Shown in pieces: positions 51,656-60,822 of a stretch of 63,493 bases of DNA. The first letter of the stretch is position 1; every line of letters begins with the position of its first letter. The position numbers and the translations under genes were made by a program. Source of the DNA: Novosphingobium sp. SCN 66-18 (GTDB lineage Bacteria; Pseudomonadota; Alphaproteobacteria; Sphingomonadales; Sphingomonadaceae); the NCBI GenBank assembly GCA_001725355.1, contig MEGD01000034.1:1-63493 (forward strand). The letters are read 5' to 3'. The notes below the pieces were generated by a model. The model did not search any database. It worked only from the letters and a program-made list of their open reading frames with translations, and was not told where the DNA came from.

Positions 51656-51696
51656 GCCCGGCCGGTGAGGAACGGGGGCAAGTCAACCGGCCGGGC
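51656..51696 (-). terminator. 11-bp stem hairpin between bufA1 and doxX
   Basis: GCCCGGCCGGT (51656-51666) and ACCGGCCGGGC (51686-51696) are perfect complements around a 19-base loop. The element is within the bufA1-doxX transcription unit, 7 bp after the bufA1 stop. It is likely to attenuate transcription or protect the upstream mRNA, so that BufA1 is made in excess over DoxX. Confidence 0.6.
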
Positions 51697-51703
51697 AGGA
51701 GCT

Positions 51704-51967
51704 TCAGGTACGGGGGGTTAGCGACCCGAAGCCCTTTGGCGTGCGGATGTGCGTGCAGGTGCCGGCCTTCACCAGCTTCCAGGCATCGCCTTGGTAGTCG
51801 ACGCGCGAGGTTCCGGCGCAGCTGGTGCCGGCGCCGGCCTTGCAGTCGTTCTTGCCGGCCTTGGCCACGCCGTAGCACTTTTCCATTTGCGGCGCGTCCG
51901 CCGCGCTGACAGCGGTGCTGGCGCCGATGGCGATGGCGGCAGCCAGCGCCGCGTGCGTGATTTTCAT
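51704..51967 (-). CDS. bufA1: BufA1-type periplasmic bufferin metallophore (DUF2282)
   Basis: An 87-residue secreted peptide. The signal [20 protein letters not shown] is followed by the core [20 protein letters not shown], a further Cys in SCAGTS, and the C-terminal [16 protein letters not shown]. The Cys spacing matches BufA1/DUF2282 bufferins. These precursors are processed by an MNIO enzyme (BufB) into a metal-binding form that protects against copper and other thiophilic metals in the periplasm. A SigF-type promoter (52027-52054) drives it. The maturation enzyme is encoded in the opposite operon (53737-54573), not next to it. Confidence 0.88.
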   Translation of the reverse strand: MKITHAALAAAIAIGASTAVSAADAPQMEKCYGVAKAGKNDCKAGAGTSCAGTSRVDYQGDAWKLVKAGTCTHIRTPKGFGSLTPRT

Positions 51968-52026
51968 GATCCATTCTCCTTTGCGGGTTTCGTTGATCCA
52001 CCGGCCGTATCAGGTCCGACCACTGC

Positions 52027-52054
52027 ATTTCGATCAGGGGCGCGGTCCGGTTAC
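52027..52054 (-). promoter_or_regulatory. SigF-type ECF promoter of bufA1-doxX
   Basis: On the minus strand GTAACC (complement of 52049-52054) and CGAAAT (complement of 52027-52032) are exactly 16 bp apart. This is the promoter pattern known for the Caulobacter ECF factor SigF. The -10 element lies 60 bp upstream of the bufA1 start. Confidence 0.85.
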
Positions 52055-52097
52055 GGACATCGACCGGTAAAATTTTTGCCGGATTGCCTGTCCGGTT

Positions 52098-52123
52098 GTA
52101 ACCATCGGCCCTTCGGCCCCGAA
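52098..52123 (+). promoter_or_regulatory. SigF-type ECF promoter of sigF-nrsF
   Basis: GTAACC (52098-52103), a 16-bp spacer, then CGAA (52120-52123). The -10 element is 13 bp before the sigF ATG at 52137. It implies positive autoregulation of the sigma factor gene. This promoter and the bufA1 promoter are back-to-back with 43 bp between their -35 elements. Confidence 0.85.
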
Positions 52124-52136
52124 ACGGCTTCGGGAA

Positions 52137-52682
52137 ATGCACATGCAGGCAAGCGAAGATCAACTGAAGGCGTGGATGACACGCGGGCTGGACGGCGATG
52201 CGGCCGCGCACCAGTTGCTGTTGCGCGGGCTGCTGCCGGTGCTGCGCCAGTTCTATCGCCGCCGGATGAGCGGGCGCGAGGACGATGTGGAAGACCTTGT
52301 CCAGGAAACACTGATCGCGGTTCACCAGCGGCGCATCACATACGATCCCGCGCGGCCGCTGATGGCCTGGGTTTTCGCGATCGCGCGCTACAAGATGATC
52401 GACAGCTTCAGGCGTACTGGGCGGACGTGCGCGATCGAGGGATTGGAGGACATTCTCGTCGTCGAAGGCTTCGAGGACGCCAGCAACGCCCGTTCGGACG
52501 TCTCCCGCCTGCTCGATACGATCCCGGCCAAACAGGCGGCCGCCATCCGGGCCACGCGGATAGACGGACTCAGCACGGCCGAAGCCGCCGCTCGGCACGC
52601 CATGGGCGAATCCGACGTTAAAGTATCCGTGCATCGCGGGCTGAAAGCGCTCGCCGCACGGGTCAGGGACACATTGAAATGA
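52137..52682 (+). CDS. sigF: ECF sigma factor, SigF type
   Basis: A 181-residue sigma-70 family protein. Region 2 spans about residues 30-95: [35 protein letters not shown] and [20 protein letters not shown]. Region 4 covers about 125-180, with [20 protein letters not shown] and [20 protein letters not shown]. The end and partner gene identify the SigF/NrsF (ECF16) group. ATG 52137 is used; ATG 52143 is possible. It is followed by nrsF with a 4-bp overlap. It directs RNA polymerase to the three GTAACC-N16-CGAA promoters at this locus when released by NrsF. Confidence 0.9.
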   Translation: MHMQASEDQLKAWMTRGLDGDAAAHQLLLRGLLPVLRQFYRRRMSGREDDVEDLVQETLIAVHQRRITYDPARPLMAWVFAIARYKMIDSFRRTGRTCAIEGLEDILVVEGFEDASNARSDVSRLLDTIPAKQAAAIRATRIDGLSTAEAAARHAMGESDVKVSVHRGLKALAARVRDTLK

Positions 52683-53320
52683 ACACCGACGACCTCATCG
52701 ACAGCCTGACGAAGGACGTCAAACCCATGCCGCGCCATGCCTTGCGCCGGAGGTTGATCGCCGGCTTGATCCTTGGGGGCGGAGGGACTCTGCTTGCCGT
52801 CGGCGTATGGCTGGGCTTCCGGCCCGATCTGTGGATCGCCATGCATGGTGGCGCGTTCTGGATGAAGTGGCTCTACACCGCGTCCCTGGCCCTCTGCGCG
52901 ACACTGGCGACCGCGCGGCTCGGCAGGCCCGATGGCGGCGCGCTCGGCTGGCTGTGGATCATGGCCTTGCCGGTGGCTGGCCTTGCGGCGATCAGCATCG
53001 CGGAAATGGCCAAGACGCCCTCGTCCGAATGGATGGCGATGTGGCTGGGCGCGAGCTGGAAGATCTGTTCGCGCAACGTATTCCTGCTGGCGATCCCGAT
53101 TTTCGGAGGGCTGCTGTGGTCGTTCCGGCGGCTGGCCCCCACGCGGCTGCGCGCCGCGGGCGCCACCGCCGGCCTCACGGCGGGCGCCTGGGCGGCCACG
53201 CTCTATTGCCTTCATTGCCCGGAAGTCTCGGCGATTTTCGTGCTGACGTGGTATTCGCTCGGCATCGCGCTGGCAGCGTTGACGGGCGCGATGCTGGGGC
53301 CGAAATTACTGCGGTGGTGA
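52679..53320 (+). CDS. nrsF: NrsF-family membrane anti-sigma factor (DUF1109)
   Basis: A 213-residue protein with six membrane segments and a short cytoplasmic N-terminus. [20 protein letters not shown] is the family start. Conserved cysteines are Cys130 (WKICSRN) and Cys180 (YCLHCPE), close to the two periplasm-facing cysteines that Caulobacter NrsF needs to sense chromate and cadmium; Cys73 and Cys177 are additional. Its gene overlaps sigF (ATGA). It would hold SigF at the inner membrane until metal or thiol stress modifies the cysteines. Residue assignment to the sensing pair is by position and is inference. Confidence 0.9.
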   Translation: MNTDDLIDSLTKDVKPMPRHALRRRLIAGLILGGGGTLLAVGVWLGFRPDLWIAMHGGAFWMKWLYTASLALCATLATARLGRPDGGALGWLWIMALPVAGLAAISIAEMAKTPSSEWMAMWLGASWKICSRNVFLLAIPIFGGLLWSFRRLAPTRLRAAGATAGLTAGAWAATLYCLHCPEVSAIFVLTWYSLGIALAALTGAMLGPKLLRW

Positions 53321-53332
53321 CTCGCAAAATCT

Positions 53333-53358
53333 GTAACCGTCGCAGCCGGTCGCCCGAA
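53333..53358 (+). promoter_or_regulatory. SigF-type ECF promoter of bufA2-bufB-bufC
   Basis: GTAACC (53333-53338), a 16-bp spacer and CGAA (53355-53358), in the 76-bp gap between nrsF and bufA2. Same motif and spacing as the two promoters at 52.0-52.1 kb, so all three transcripts should respond together. Confidence 0.85.
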
Positions 53359-53396
53359 GTACCGTTGCCACTCAGGCAAGTCTTCAGGAGAATACC

Positions 53397-53666
53397 ATGA
53401 AAGCGTCCACCAAGAGCATCAGCTTCGCCGCCACCGCCGCCCTGATCGCCGCCGCTTCGATGGCCGGCAGCACGCCCGCGCTGGCCAAGCATCACGAAGC
53501 GCCCAAGGTCGCCTGCTATGGCATCAACGCCTGCAAGGGCCAGTCCGATTGCAAGTCGGGCAACCATGACTGCAAGGGCATGAACGACTGCAAGGGTCAG
53601 GGTTTCAAGGACACGACCGCGGCCGAATGCACCAAGGCCGGCGGCAGCCTGACCGCTCCGCGCTGA
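53397..53666 (+). CDS. bufA2: BufA2-type periplasmic bufferin metallophore
   Basis: An 89-residue secreted peptide. The signal FAATAALIAAASMAGSTPALA is followed by a Cys-rich core with KVACYGINACKGQSDCKSG, then HDCKGMNDCKGQGFKD and AAECTKAGGSL. The repeated C-K-G units are those of BufA2-type bufferins, in which the MNIO enzyme converts selected cysteines into metal-binding heterocycles. It is preceded by a SigF-type promoter and a CAGGAGAA ribosome-binding site. It is followed by bufB and bufC. It binds thiophilic metals, judging from family knowledge. Confidence 0.9.
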   Translation: MKASTKSISFAATAALIAAASMAGSTPALAKHHEAPKVACYGINACKGQSDCKSGNHDCKGMNDCKGQGFKDTTAAECTKAGGSLTAPR

Positions 53667-53736
53667 TTTGCGGCCTGTGCCGGTCGCGCGTCCGCGCGGC
53701 CGGCGGGTCCGCACCAACCCTGCCGGAGCGCCCCTC

Positions 53737-54573
53737 ATGACATCTCCCCTCGCTCCCCTTTTCGGGCTGGGTTTGCGCAAGCCGCACTACCATGACTTTC
53801 TGGAAGGCGACGTTCCGGTCGACTTTGTCGAGGTCATCTCCGAAAACTTCATGGTCCCTGGCGGGCGCCCGCGCGACGTGCTGCGCCGGGTGCGCGAAAA
53901 GCATCCCGTGGCGCTGCACGGCGTCTCGATGTCGATCGGTTCCGCCGACGGCATCGATCGCGACTATCTGCTGCGGCTCAGGGCGCTGGCGGACGAGGTG
54001 GAGCCGATGCTTGTTTCGGATCACCTGTGCTGGACGCGCACCGGCGGGTTCAATTCGCACGACCTGCTGCCCCTGCCCTATACGGAAGAGGCGCTGGACG
54101 TGGTGTGCCGCAATGTCGATCGGGCGCAGGACATTCTGCGGCGGGCGCTGGTGATCGAGAACCCGTCCAGCTACCTCGCCTTTACCGGCGCGGAGATGAC
54201 CGAGTGGGAATTCATCGCCGCGCTGTGCCAGCGTACCGGCTGCGGCCTGCTGCTCGATGTGAACAACATTCACGTCAGTGCGGTGAACCACGGCTTCGAT
54301 GCGCACGCCTATGTCGCCGGCGTGCCGCTGGAGCAGGTCCGCCAGATCCATCTCGCCGGCCACACGCAGGGCCGCGAACTGCTTATCGACACGCACGACC
54401 AGCCCGTGCCCGATCCGGTCTGGGCCTTGTTCGGCACGGTGATGCGCAAGCTCGGCACCGACGTCGCCGTGATGATCGAGCGCGACGACAACATCCCGCC
54501 GCTGGCCGATCTCCTCGACGAACTGGACGTCGCCCGCTCGATCGCGCGCAACGGAAGCCCGGCATGGGCCTGA
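53737..54573 (+). CDS. bufB: MNIO-family bufferin maturase BufB (DUF692)
   Basis: A 278-residue TIM-barrel multinuclear iron oxidase. ATG 53737 gives the standard start APLFGLGLRKPHYHDFL. Iron-binding motifs in order are ALHGVSMSIG, LVSDHLCW, VIENPSSYLAF, DVNNIHVSAVNHGFD, IHLAGHTQGR and MIERDDNIP. The enzyme post-translationally modifies cysteines of bufferin peptides in the cytoplasm before export. It overlaps bufC by 10 bp. It is the only maturase in the locus and so probably serves both BufA1 and BufA2. Confidence 0.92.
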   Translation: MTSPLAPLFGLGLRKPHYHDFLEGDVPVDFVEVISENFMVPGGRPRDVLRRVREKHPVALHGVSMSIGSADGIDRDYLLRLRALADEVEPMLVSDHLCWTRTGGFNSHDLLPLPYTEEALDVVCRNVDRAQDILRRALVIENPSSYLAFTGAEMTEWEFIAALCQRTGCGLLLDVNNIHVSAVNHGFDAHAYVAGVPLEQVRQIHLAGHTQGRELLIDTHDQPVPDPVWALFGTVMRKLGTDVAVMIERDDNIPPLADLLDELDVARSIARNGSPAWA

Positions 54574-55343
54574 ACACGACCAAGCCGCACGCGAACAGCC
54601 TTGGCGCGATGCAGGCGGACTTCCGCCGGTGGCTGGCCGAAGCGGACGAAAGTGCGGCCGAGCGCCTGCCGCTCGCCGACCGGCGCGGTCTTTCGGTTTA
54701 CCAGAACAATTATCGCGCGCAGTTGATGGACTGCCTGGAAGCGAGCTATACCCAGACGCTGGCCCTGATCGGCGCAGACGCTTTCCGCAGCGCCGCCGCC
54801 CATCATGTCGATGCCGTGCCGCCGCACAGCTGGACACTTGACGAATATGCCGAAGGCCTGCCGGGCACGCTGGCCGCGCTGTTTCCGGACCAGCCCGAAG
54901 CGGCGGACCTCGCCCGGCTGGAACTGGCGCTGGCCGAAGCCTTCGTCGCGCCCGACGCCCCTGCCCTGTCGCTGGCCGACATGCCCGACGTGGCCTGGGA
55001 TACCGCCACGCTGCGGCTCGTCCCCTCGGCAACCTTCCTCGCTCTTTCCACCAACGCCGCCGACATATGGGCCGCGTTGAACCGCGAGGAAGCACCACCC
55101 GCCGCCGATCATGACGGCGGGGTGCGCGCGCTGATTTTGTGGCGGCACGATTTCACCTGCTGCTTCCAGCCCATGGACGCGCAGGAAGCGGCCCTGCTGC
55201 CCCGCCTCGCCACCGGCTTGCGTTTCGAGACGATGTGCGAGGAACTGGTCGAGGCGCTGGGGCCAGACCACGGCATCGCGCTGGCGGGTGAACTGCTCGC
55301 GCGGTGGAGTCAGGCGGGCCTCCTGCGGCACCCCGATCGCTGA
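54564..55343 (+). CDS. bufC: BufC-family partner protein (DUF2063)
   Basis: A 259-residue soluble protein. The N-terminal DUF2063 domain is recognised by MQADFRRWLAEADESAAERL-type sequence and LSVYQNNYRAQLMDCLEASY, with AAHHVDAVPPHSWTLDEYAE following. Such proteins recruit the bufferin precursor to the MNIO maturase. ATG 54564 overlaps the bufB stop by 10 bp, and there is no other BufC gene in the window. The C-terminal part is the less conserved putative peptide-binding region. It completes the sigF-nrsF-bufA2-bufB-bufC strand. Confidence 0.9.
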   Translation: MGLNTTKPHANSLGAMQADFRRWLAEADESAAERLPLADRRGLSVYQNNYRAQLMDCLEASYTQTLALIGADAFRSAAAHHVDAVPPHSWTLDEYAEGLPGTLAALFPDQPEAADLARLELALAEAFVAPDAPALSLADMPDVAWDTATLRLVPSATFLALSTNAADIWAALNREEAPPAADHDGGVRALILWRHDFTCCFQPMDAQEAALLPRLATGLRFETMCEELVEALGPDHGIALAGELLARWSQAGLLRHPDR

Positions 55344-55446
55344 AGCCAAAGCCCTGTAAAATCACGCCATGCCAACCTGCCGGGTGGACATTCCCCCGCC
55401 ATCGCCCGCATAGAGCGATGCGAATGCAAGGCGGCTCCACCCGTTG

Positions 55447-56775
55447 ATGGCCGCCGGCACCGGAAAGGCCCTTGTCGTGAATCCCCTCCAGCGCTTTCTT
55501 CCCCGGCGGGTCCGCATTCTGCTGCGCCGCCACGGGCCGGAAGCGTTCATCTGGCGGCGGCGCGTGGCGCTGCTGGGCGGCGGCATCCTCATCGGGCTGG
55601 TCGCGCTGCTGTTCGCCACCCTGGCCGACAGGGCGAACGAGGGCTTTCAGGACATCGTCGCGCACTGGTGGTGGATGCCGCTGGTGCTGACGCCCGCCGG
55701 GTTCGTCGCCTTCGCCTGGCTGACCCTGCGCCTTGCACCGGCGGCCAAGGGATCGGGCATTCCGCAGGTGATGGCCGCGACCAAAGACCCCGAAGCGGCG
55801 CTCGGCGGTCTCGTGTCCGGCCGGACCGCGATCGTGAAATTCTTCCTGACCATCGGGGCGCTGCTGTTCGGGGCTTCTGTGGGACGCGAAGGGCCGACCG
55901 TACAGATCGCCGCCGCGATCATGGGCTATTCCCATCGGCTGATGCGGGTGCCGCTGCGCGCTTCGGTCTATATTGCCGGCGGTGCGGCGGGCGTGGCCGC
56001 GGCGTTCAACACGCCACTGGCGGGCGTGGCCTTCGCCATCGAGGAACTCGCCGCCGCCTACGAACAGCGCACCACGCTGCTGGTCATGGCGACCGTGCTG
56101 ATCGCGGGCATGGTTAGCCTGGGCCTTGCCGGCGACTACGTCTATTTCGGCGAGATGCGCCAGACGCTGAACGTTACGCAGGCGCTAGTCGCCACGCCGG
56201 TGGCCGGCGTCCTGGGCGGCCTTGCCGGCGGCTGCTTCTCGCACCTGATGCTGTCGGCCGGATCGACGCGCTTCGCGCCGATGGCCTGGCTGCGCGCGCG
56301 GCCGCTGCTGCTTGCGCTCGGCTGCGGGCTGGTCGTCGCCGGTCTCGGCGTCGCGACCGGCCTGACCTGGGGCACCGGCTATCAGGCGGCGCGCAGCGTG
56401 ATCGAGGGGCGCGATGTGCCGCTGTGGTTCGGCGCGGCCAAATTTGCGGCAACGCTGGCCACGGCCGTTTCCGGCCTGCCCGGCGGCATCTTCGCGCCCT
56501 CGCTCTCGATCGGGGCGGGGATCGGCGACATGCTGCGCAGCCTGCTACCCGGCTATCCGGCAGGCGCGGTGGTGCTGCTGGGCATGGTCGCCTATTTCAG
56601 CGGCGTGGTGCGCGCCCCGCTGACGGCGGTGATCATCATTTCGGAGACGACCGCCAGCCGGGGCCTGATGATGCCGCTGCTGGCCGCCGCACTGATCGGC
56701 GATTTCGCGGCCAGCACGATCAGCCACGAAAAGCTCTACCACGGCCTGTCGCTACGCTTCCTGCCCAGGGACTAG
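55447..56775 (+). CDS. ClC-family chloride channel/antiporter
   Basis: A 442-residue ClC transporter with the family selectivity motifs: AKGSGIPQVMAA, ASVGREGPTVQIAAAIMG (with the gating Glu, which is typical of H+/Cl- antiporters) and GLPGGIFAPSLSIGAGIGD. About ten to twelve membrane segments are seen and there are no cytoplasmic CBS domains. The start is uncertain: ATG 55447 is used, but the GTG at 55477 has a better GGAAAGG site. The gene follows bufC by 103 bp, yet nothing ties it to metal stress. Its stop overlaps the convergent ferredoxin gene by 4 bp. Confidence 0.88.
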   Translation: MAAGTGKALVVNPLQRFLPRRVRILLRRHGPEAFIWRRRVALLGGGILIGLVALLFATLADRANEGFQDIVAHWWWMPLVLTPAGFVAFAWLTLRLAPAAKGSGIPQVMAATKDPEAALGGLVSGRTAIVKFFLTIGALLFGASVGREGPTVQIAAAIMGYSHRLMRVPLRASVYIAGGAAGVAAAFNTPLAGVAFAIEELAAAYEQRTTLLVMATVLIAGMVSLGLAGDYVYFGEMRQTLNVTQALVATPVAGVLGGLAGGCFSHLMLSAGSTRFAPMAWLRARPLLLALGCGLVVAGLGVATGLTWGTGYQAARSVIEGRDVPLWFGAAKFAATLATAVSGLPGGIFAPSLSIGAGIGDMLRSLLPGYPAGAVVLLGMVAYFSGVVRAPLTAVIIISETTASRGLMMPLLAAALIGDFAASTISHEKLYHGLSLRFLPRD

Positions 56776-57089
56776 CCTTCCGGAACAAGCCTCACGCGGA
56801 TGCCGTCGAGCGCCGGCACCAGCGGAATCTGGCACGAAAGGCGCGACCCGGAAGCGCGGTCGTCCACGCTGTCGAGCAGGTCGTTCTCGTCGGGCGACAG
56901 GGCGGGCAACAACCCCACGTGGGCATCGTCGATCACGACATGGCACGTTGCGCAGGAACAGCACCCGCCACACAGCGCCATGACCTGGTCAAAACCGTTT
57001 TCGCGCAGGGCCTCCATTAGCGACAGGCCTTCGCCCGCGTCGATGGTCCGGACCTCGCCGGCGAGGTTTTCCACGATCACTCCAATCAT
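56772..57089 (-). CDS. 2Fe-2S ferredoxin (adrenodoxin/putidaredoxin type)
   Basis: A 105-residue electron-transfer protein. The cluster motif is ALCGGCCSCATCHVVI, giving C-x5-C-x2-C, with the fourth Cys in SRLSCQIPL near residue 85. It therefore belongs to the group that feeds cytochromes P450 and Rieske oxygenases. It is the last gene of the FAA hydrolase, aldehyde dehydrogenase, ferredoxin run. No ferredoxin reductase or P450 gene is visible here. It might serve the Rieske oxygenase at 26.5 kb or an enzyme outside the window. Confidence 0.88.
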   Translation of the reverse strand: MIGVIVENLAGEVRTIDAGEGLSLMEALRENGFDQVMALCGGCCSCATCHVVIDDAHVGLLPALSPDENDLLDSVDDRASGSRLSCQIPLVPALDGIRVRLVPEG

Positions 57090-57116
57090 ATCCCGCTCTT
57101 CCCGTATCGGTTCCGA

Positions 57117-58541
<1,425 letters not shown>

Positions 58542-58548
58542 CGCGCGC

Positions 58549-59439
58549 CTACTTCTTCTCGTCCAGACGGGATTCGTAGAACTGCGCGCCCTGTCCGCCG
58601 GCCGCGCGCTTGCCCCGGAACTCCCAGTCGCCGCCCATCGCGGTGGAGATGACTTCCTCGGATTCGGTCGGCTGCGCGCCGCAATCGTCGCGGATCGGCG
58701 TGGGGCCATGGACGATGCGGTTGGCCAGCCGCCCCAGCCCCTCGACTTCGACTTCCACCAGATCGCCGGGCTGCACAGGCCGGCTGTTGGCCGGCGTGCC
58801 CGAAAGCAGCACGTCGCCCGGCTCCAGCGTGATCGTCCGCGCGATATCGGCGACCAGATAGTGCATGTCCCATTCCATGTTGGCGGTGGTATCGTCCTGG
58901 CGCAGCTCGCCGTTGACGTAAGTGCGGATGCGCTTGTTGCGGAAATCCCATCCGGTCACGAGGCCGGGGCCGATCGGGCAAAGCGTGTCCGATCCCTTCA
59001 CGCGCAGCATCGAGCCAGCGTCGGTATCGCGGAAATCGTGGAGACCGTAGTCGTTCGCCACGCTGTAGCCGGCGATGTAGTCGGCCGCCTCGGACGGCGC
59101 GATATTGCGGCAGGTGCGGCCGATGACGATCGCGATCTCGCCTTCGTAGTTCAGCCACTTGCAGCGTTCGGGGCGCACCACATCACCCTTGTGCGTGTTC
59201 AGCGCCGTCGGCGGCTTGTGGAAATAGGTAGGCGCGGGCGGCAGCTTGGTGATGAACTCGTCGACCCGGCTGTGGTAGTTCAGGTGGACGCAGACGATCT
59301 TGCTGGGGTTGCACGGCGGCAGGTGCACCGCATCGTCTACACCGATCGAGCGGCCATCGCGCGTCACCAGCAGATCGCCTTCGCGGGTGGTGAGGATCGG
59401 ATAGCCATCCAGAAGGATGCGGCGGTACTCGACGGTCAT
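58549..59439 (-). CDS. FAA hydrolase family enzyme (HpcE/hydratase-like)
   Basis: A 296-residue FAH-superfamily enzyme. Metal Glu residues appear in WLNYEGEIAIVIGRTC, the Asp in VANDYGLHDFRDTD, and the conserved tail in GDVLLSGTPANSRPVQPGD. ATG 59439 follows GGGAGTTCC. It heads the operon with the aldehyde dehydrogenase and ferredoxin. The family includes 2-hydroxyhepta-2,4-diene-1,7-dioate isomerases and acylpyruvate hydrolases. Together with an aldehyde dehydrogenase this is the pattern of a meta-cleavage lower pathway. Divergent from the acetoacetate-decarboxylase-family gene (123 bp). Confidence 0.87.
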   Translation of the reverse strand: MTVEYRRILLDGYPILTTREGDLLVTRDGRSIGVDDAVHLPPCNPSKIVCVHLNYHSRVDEFITKLPPAPTYFHKPPTALNTHKGDVVRPERCKWLNYEGEIAIVIGRTCRNIAPSEAADYIAGYSVANDYGLHDFRDTDAGSMLRVKGSDTLCPIGPGLVTGWDFRNKRIRTYVNGELRQDDTTANMEWDMHYLVADIARTITLEPGDVLLSGTPANSRPVQPGDLVEVEVEGLGRLANRIVHGPTPIRDDCGAQPTESEEVISTAMGGDWEFRGKRAAGGQGAQFYESRLDEKK

Positions 59440-59562
59440 GAGGAACTCCCTGGCTGTTGCCGCCAGTCCTAGCGGTGCCGCGGCGCACAGGATTGGCCGA
59501 GTTGGCCAAGTTGCGTCGGGCGGCACCGCCTAGAACCGCCGCAATTGCCACGGGGAGTCATC

Positions 59563-60366
59563 ATGTCCGATCTCAAGGGTCTGTTCTATCCGCGCACGCC
59601 GTCGGGCAAGGCGTCGATCGTGCCGCCGGTGCCCTGGCACTATTCGGGCGAACTGATCACGCTCGAATACCGGACCGACCCCGCCCGGGTTGCGGCGCTG
59701 CTGCCCGATGGCTTCGAGCCGGCCGACGAGGACCCCGGCGCCGTCGCCGCGATCTGGGCCGACTGGCAAAGCGTGAGCGAGGAACCCGGCCACCTGCTCG
59801 ATCCCGTGCGCGCGCAGTACAAGGAGATGTTCTTCGTCGTCCGCTGCAAGTTCGAGGGCAAGCATTATTCGCGCTGCATATATATCTGGGTGGACAAGGA
59901 ATTCGCGGTGCTGCGCGGCCAGCACCAGGGCTATCCCAAGAAGCTCGGCTCGATCCACATGAGCCGCCCTGTCGTGGTCGGCAAGGCCGGCCCCCGGCTG
60001 GAGCCGGGCGGCACCTTCGGCGTGACGCTGGCGGCCTTCGACCGGCGCCTGGCGGAAGGCCGCTTCACCATCACCGATACGGCGGAGAAGCCCGGGTTCG
60101 TCAACGGCCTGCCGATGGCGCACAACCGCTGGATGCCCTCGATCGAGACCGACGGCACCGACAGCCTTGACGAAGTGGTGACGATGGCAAGCTACGACGT
60201 CGACTTCGGCCGCTGCTTCAAGGGCGATTTCGACCTGTCGCTGTTCGATTCCCCGGTGGAGGAACTGCTCGATATCGCCCCGCAGGAAAAGATCGCCGGG
60301 TACTGGCACGAAGTGGGCGTTTCGTGGAAGGCGGGAACCACGCTGCGTCGGCGCAACCGCGTGTAA
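59563..60366 (+). CDS. Acetoacetate decarboxylase family protein
   Basis: A 267-residue protein of the acetoacetate decarboxylase (ADC) family. GELITLEYRTDPARVAALLP near residue 30 and YKEMFFVVRCKFEGKHYSRC lie before the lysine segment QHQGYPKKLGSIHM. This supplies the Lys pair that forms the Schiff base and tunes its pKa in ADC. GGGGAG precedes ATG 59563. Family members outside acetone fermentation include aldolase-dehydratases acting on larger keto acids, which fits the neighbouring catabolic operon. The gene is divergent from the FAA hydrolase and is followed by 456 bp without a gene. Confidence 0.82.
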   Translation: MSDLKGLFYPRTPSGKASIVPPVPWHYSGELITLEYRTDPARVAALLPDGFEPADEDPGAVAAIWADWQSVSEEPGHLLDPVRAQYKEMFFVVRCKFEGKHYSRCIYIWVDKEFAVLRGQHQGYPKKLGSIHMSRPVVVGKAGPRLEPGGTFGVTLAAFDRRLAEGRFTITDTAEKPGFVNGLPMAHNRWMPSIETDGTDSLDEVVTMASYDVDFGRCFKGDFDLSLFDSPVEELLDIAPQEKIAGYWHEVGVSWKAGTTLRRRNRV

Positions 60367-60774
60367 TGCGCCGCGCCCGCCGCGCGGATTGAACCAGTAG
60401 ACTTGTTCTTGCCCCATGCGGGCTTACGAAATCGGGCGGTGATCATGCCGTACCTCCCGACCTCCGGTCACGCCGGCATGTCGTCGATATAAATGCCGGC
60501 GGTGGGGAGCGCTCACCGCCGAATCGACGCCACGGATCGAAGCGCGCATGCAGGCGACGCTCACCGGCACGGCACCTTCAGAACCAACTCCGAGCACCGC
60601 ATCGCGGTCATGGCGATCGTATCCGTCCCCCGCTCGTGCGGGCATCGACGGCTTGCGCCATCACGCCTGTTCGGGCGGTCAATGCTCCCAACGCGTTGAG
60701 GCGCTTGCTCCGTCGATTCGGTGCCGCGTTCCGGCCTCGTGCCGCGGCACTTGACAGTCATACTGAAAACAGAA
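60367..60774. other. Gene-free region before the terminal TonB receptor
   Basis: No reading frame here has a recognisable product or good start. Right after the ADC-family stop a short GC hairpin occurs (CCGCGC 60371-60376, GCGCGG 60382-60387). The middle is GC-rich without visible repeats. At the right end TTGACA at 60751-60756 is a perfect -35 hexamer for the receptor promoter. Confidence 0.4.
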
Positions 60775-60801
60775 TAGTTCTATGTTCAGAACTAATAATT
60801 C
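60751..60801 (+). promoter_or_regulatory. Promoter with overlapping inverted repeat before the TonB receptor
   Basis: TTGACA (60751-60756) is a consensus -35; the -10 region falls in AATAGT at about 60773-60778 with a 16-bp spacer. The inverted repeat TAGTTCT (60775-60781), ATGTTC, AGAACTA (60788-60794) covers it, suggesting repression. GAATTATT occurs on the minus strand at 60794-60801, as in the 26.3 kb promoter region. Confidence 0.5.
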
Positions 60802-60822
60802 CAACGACTGGGGAGAGTGATA

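Noticed and set aside
51630-52634. Long upstream extension of the DoxX frame
   Set aside because: It crosses bufA1 and the SigF promoters and contains no domain; ATG 51629 starts the normal four-helix protein.
60424-60645. A 73-codon minus-strand frame in the gene-free region
   Set aside because: No ribosome-binding site, no domain, and composition expected for random high-GC sequence.
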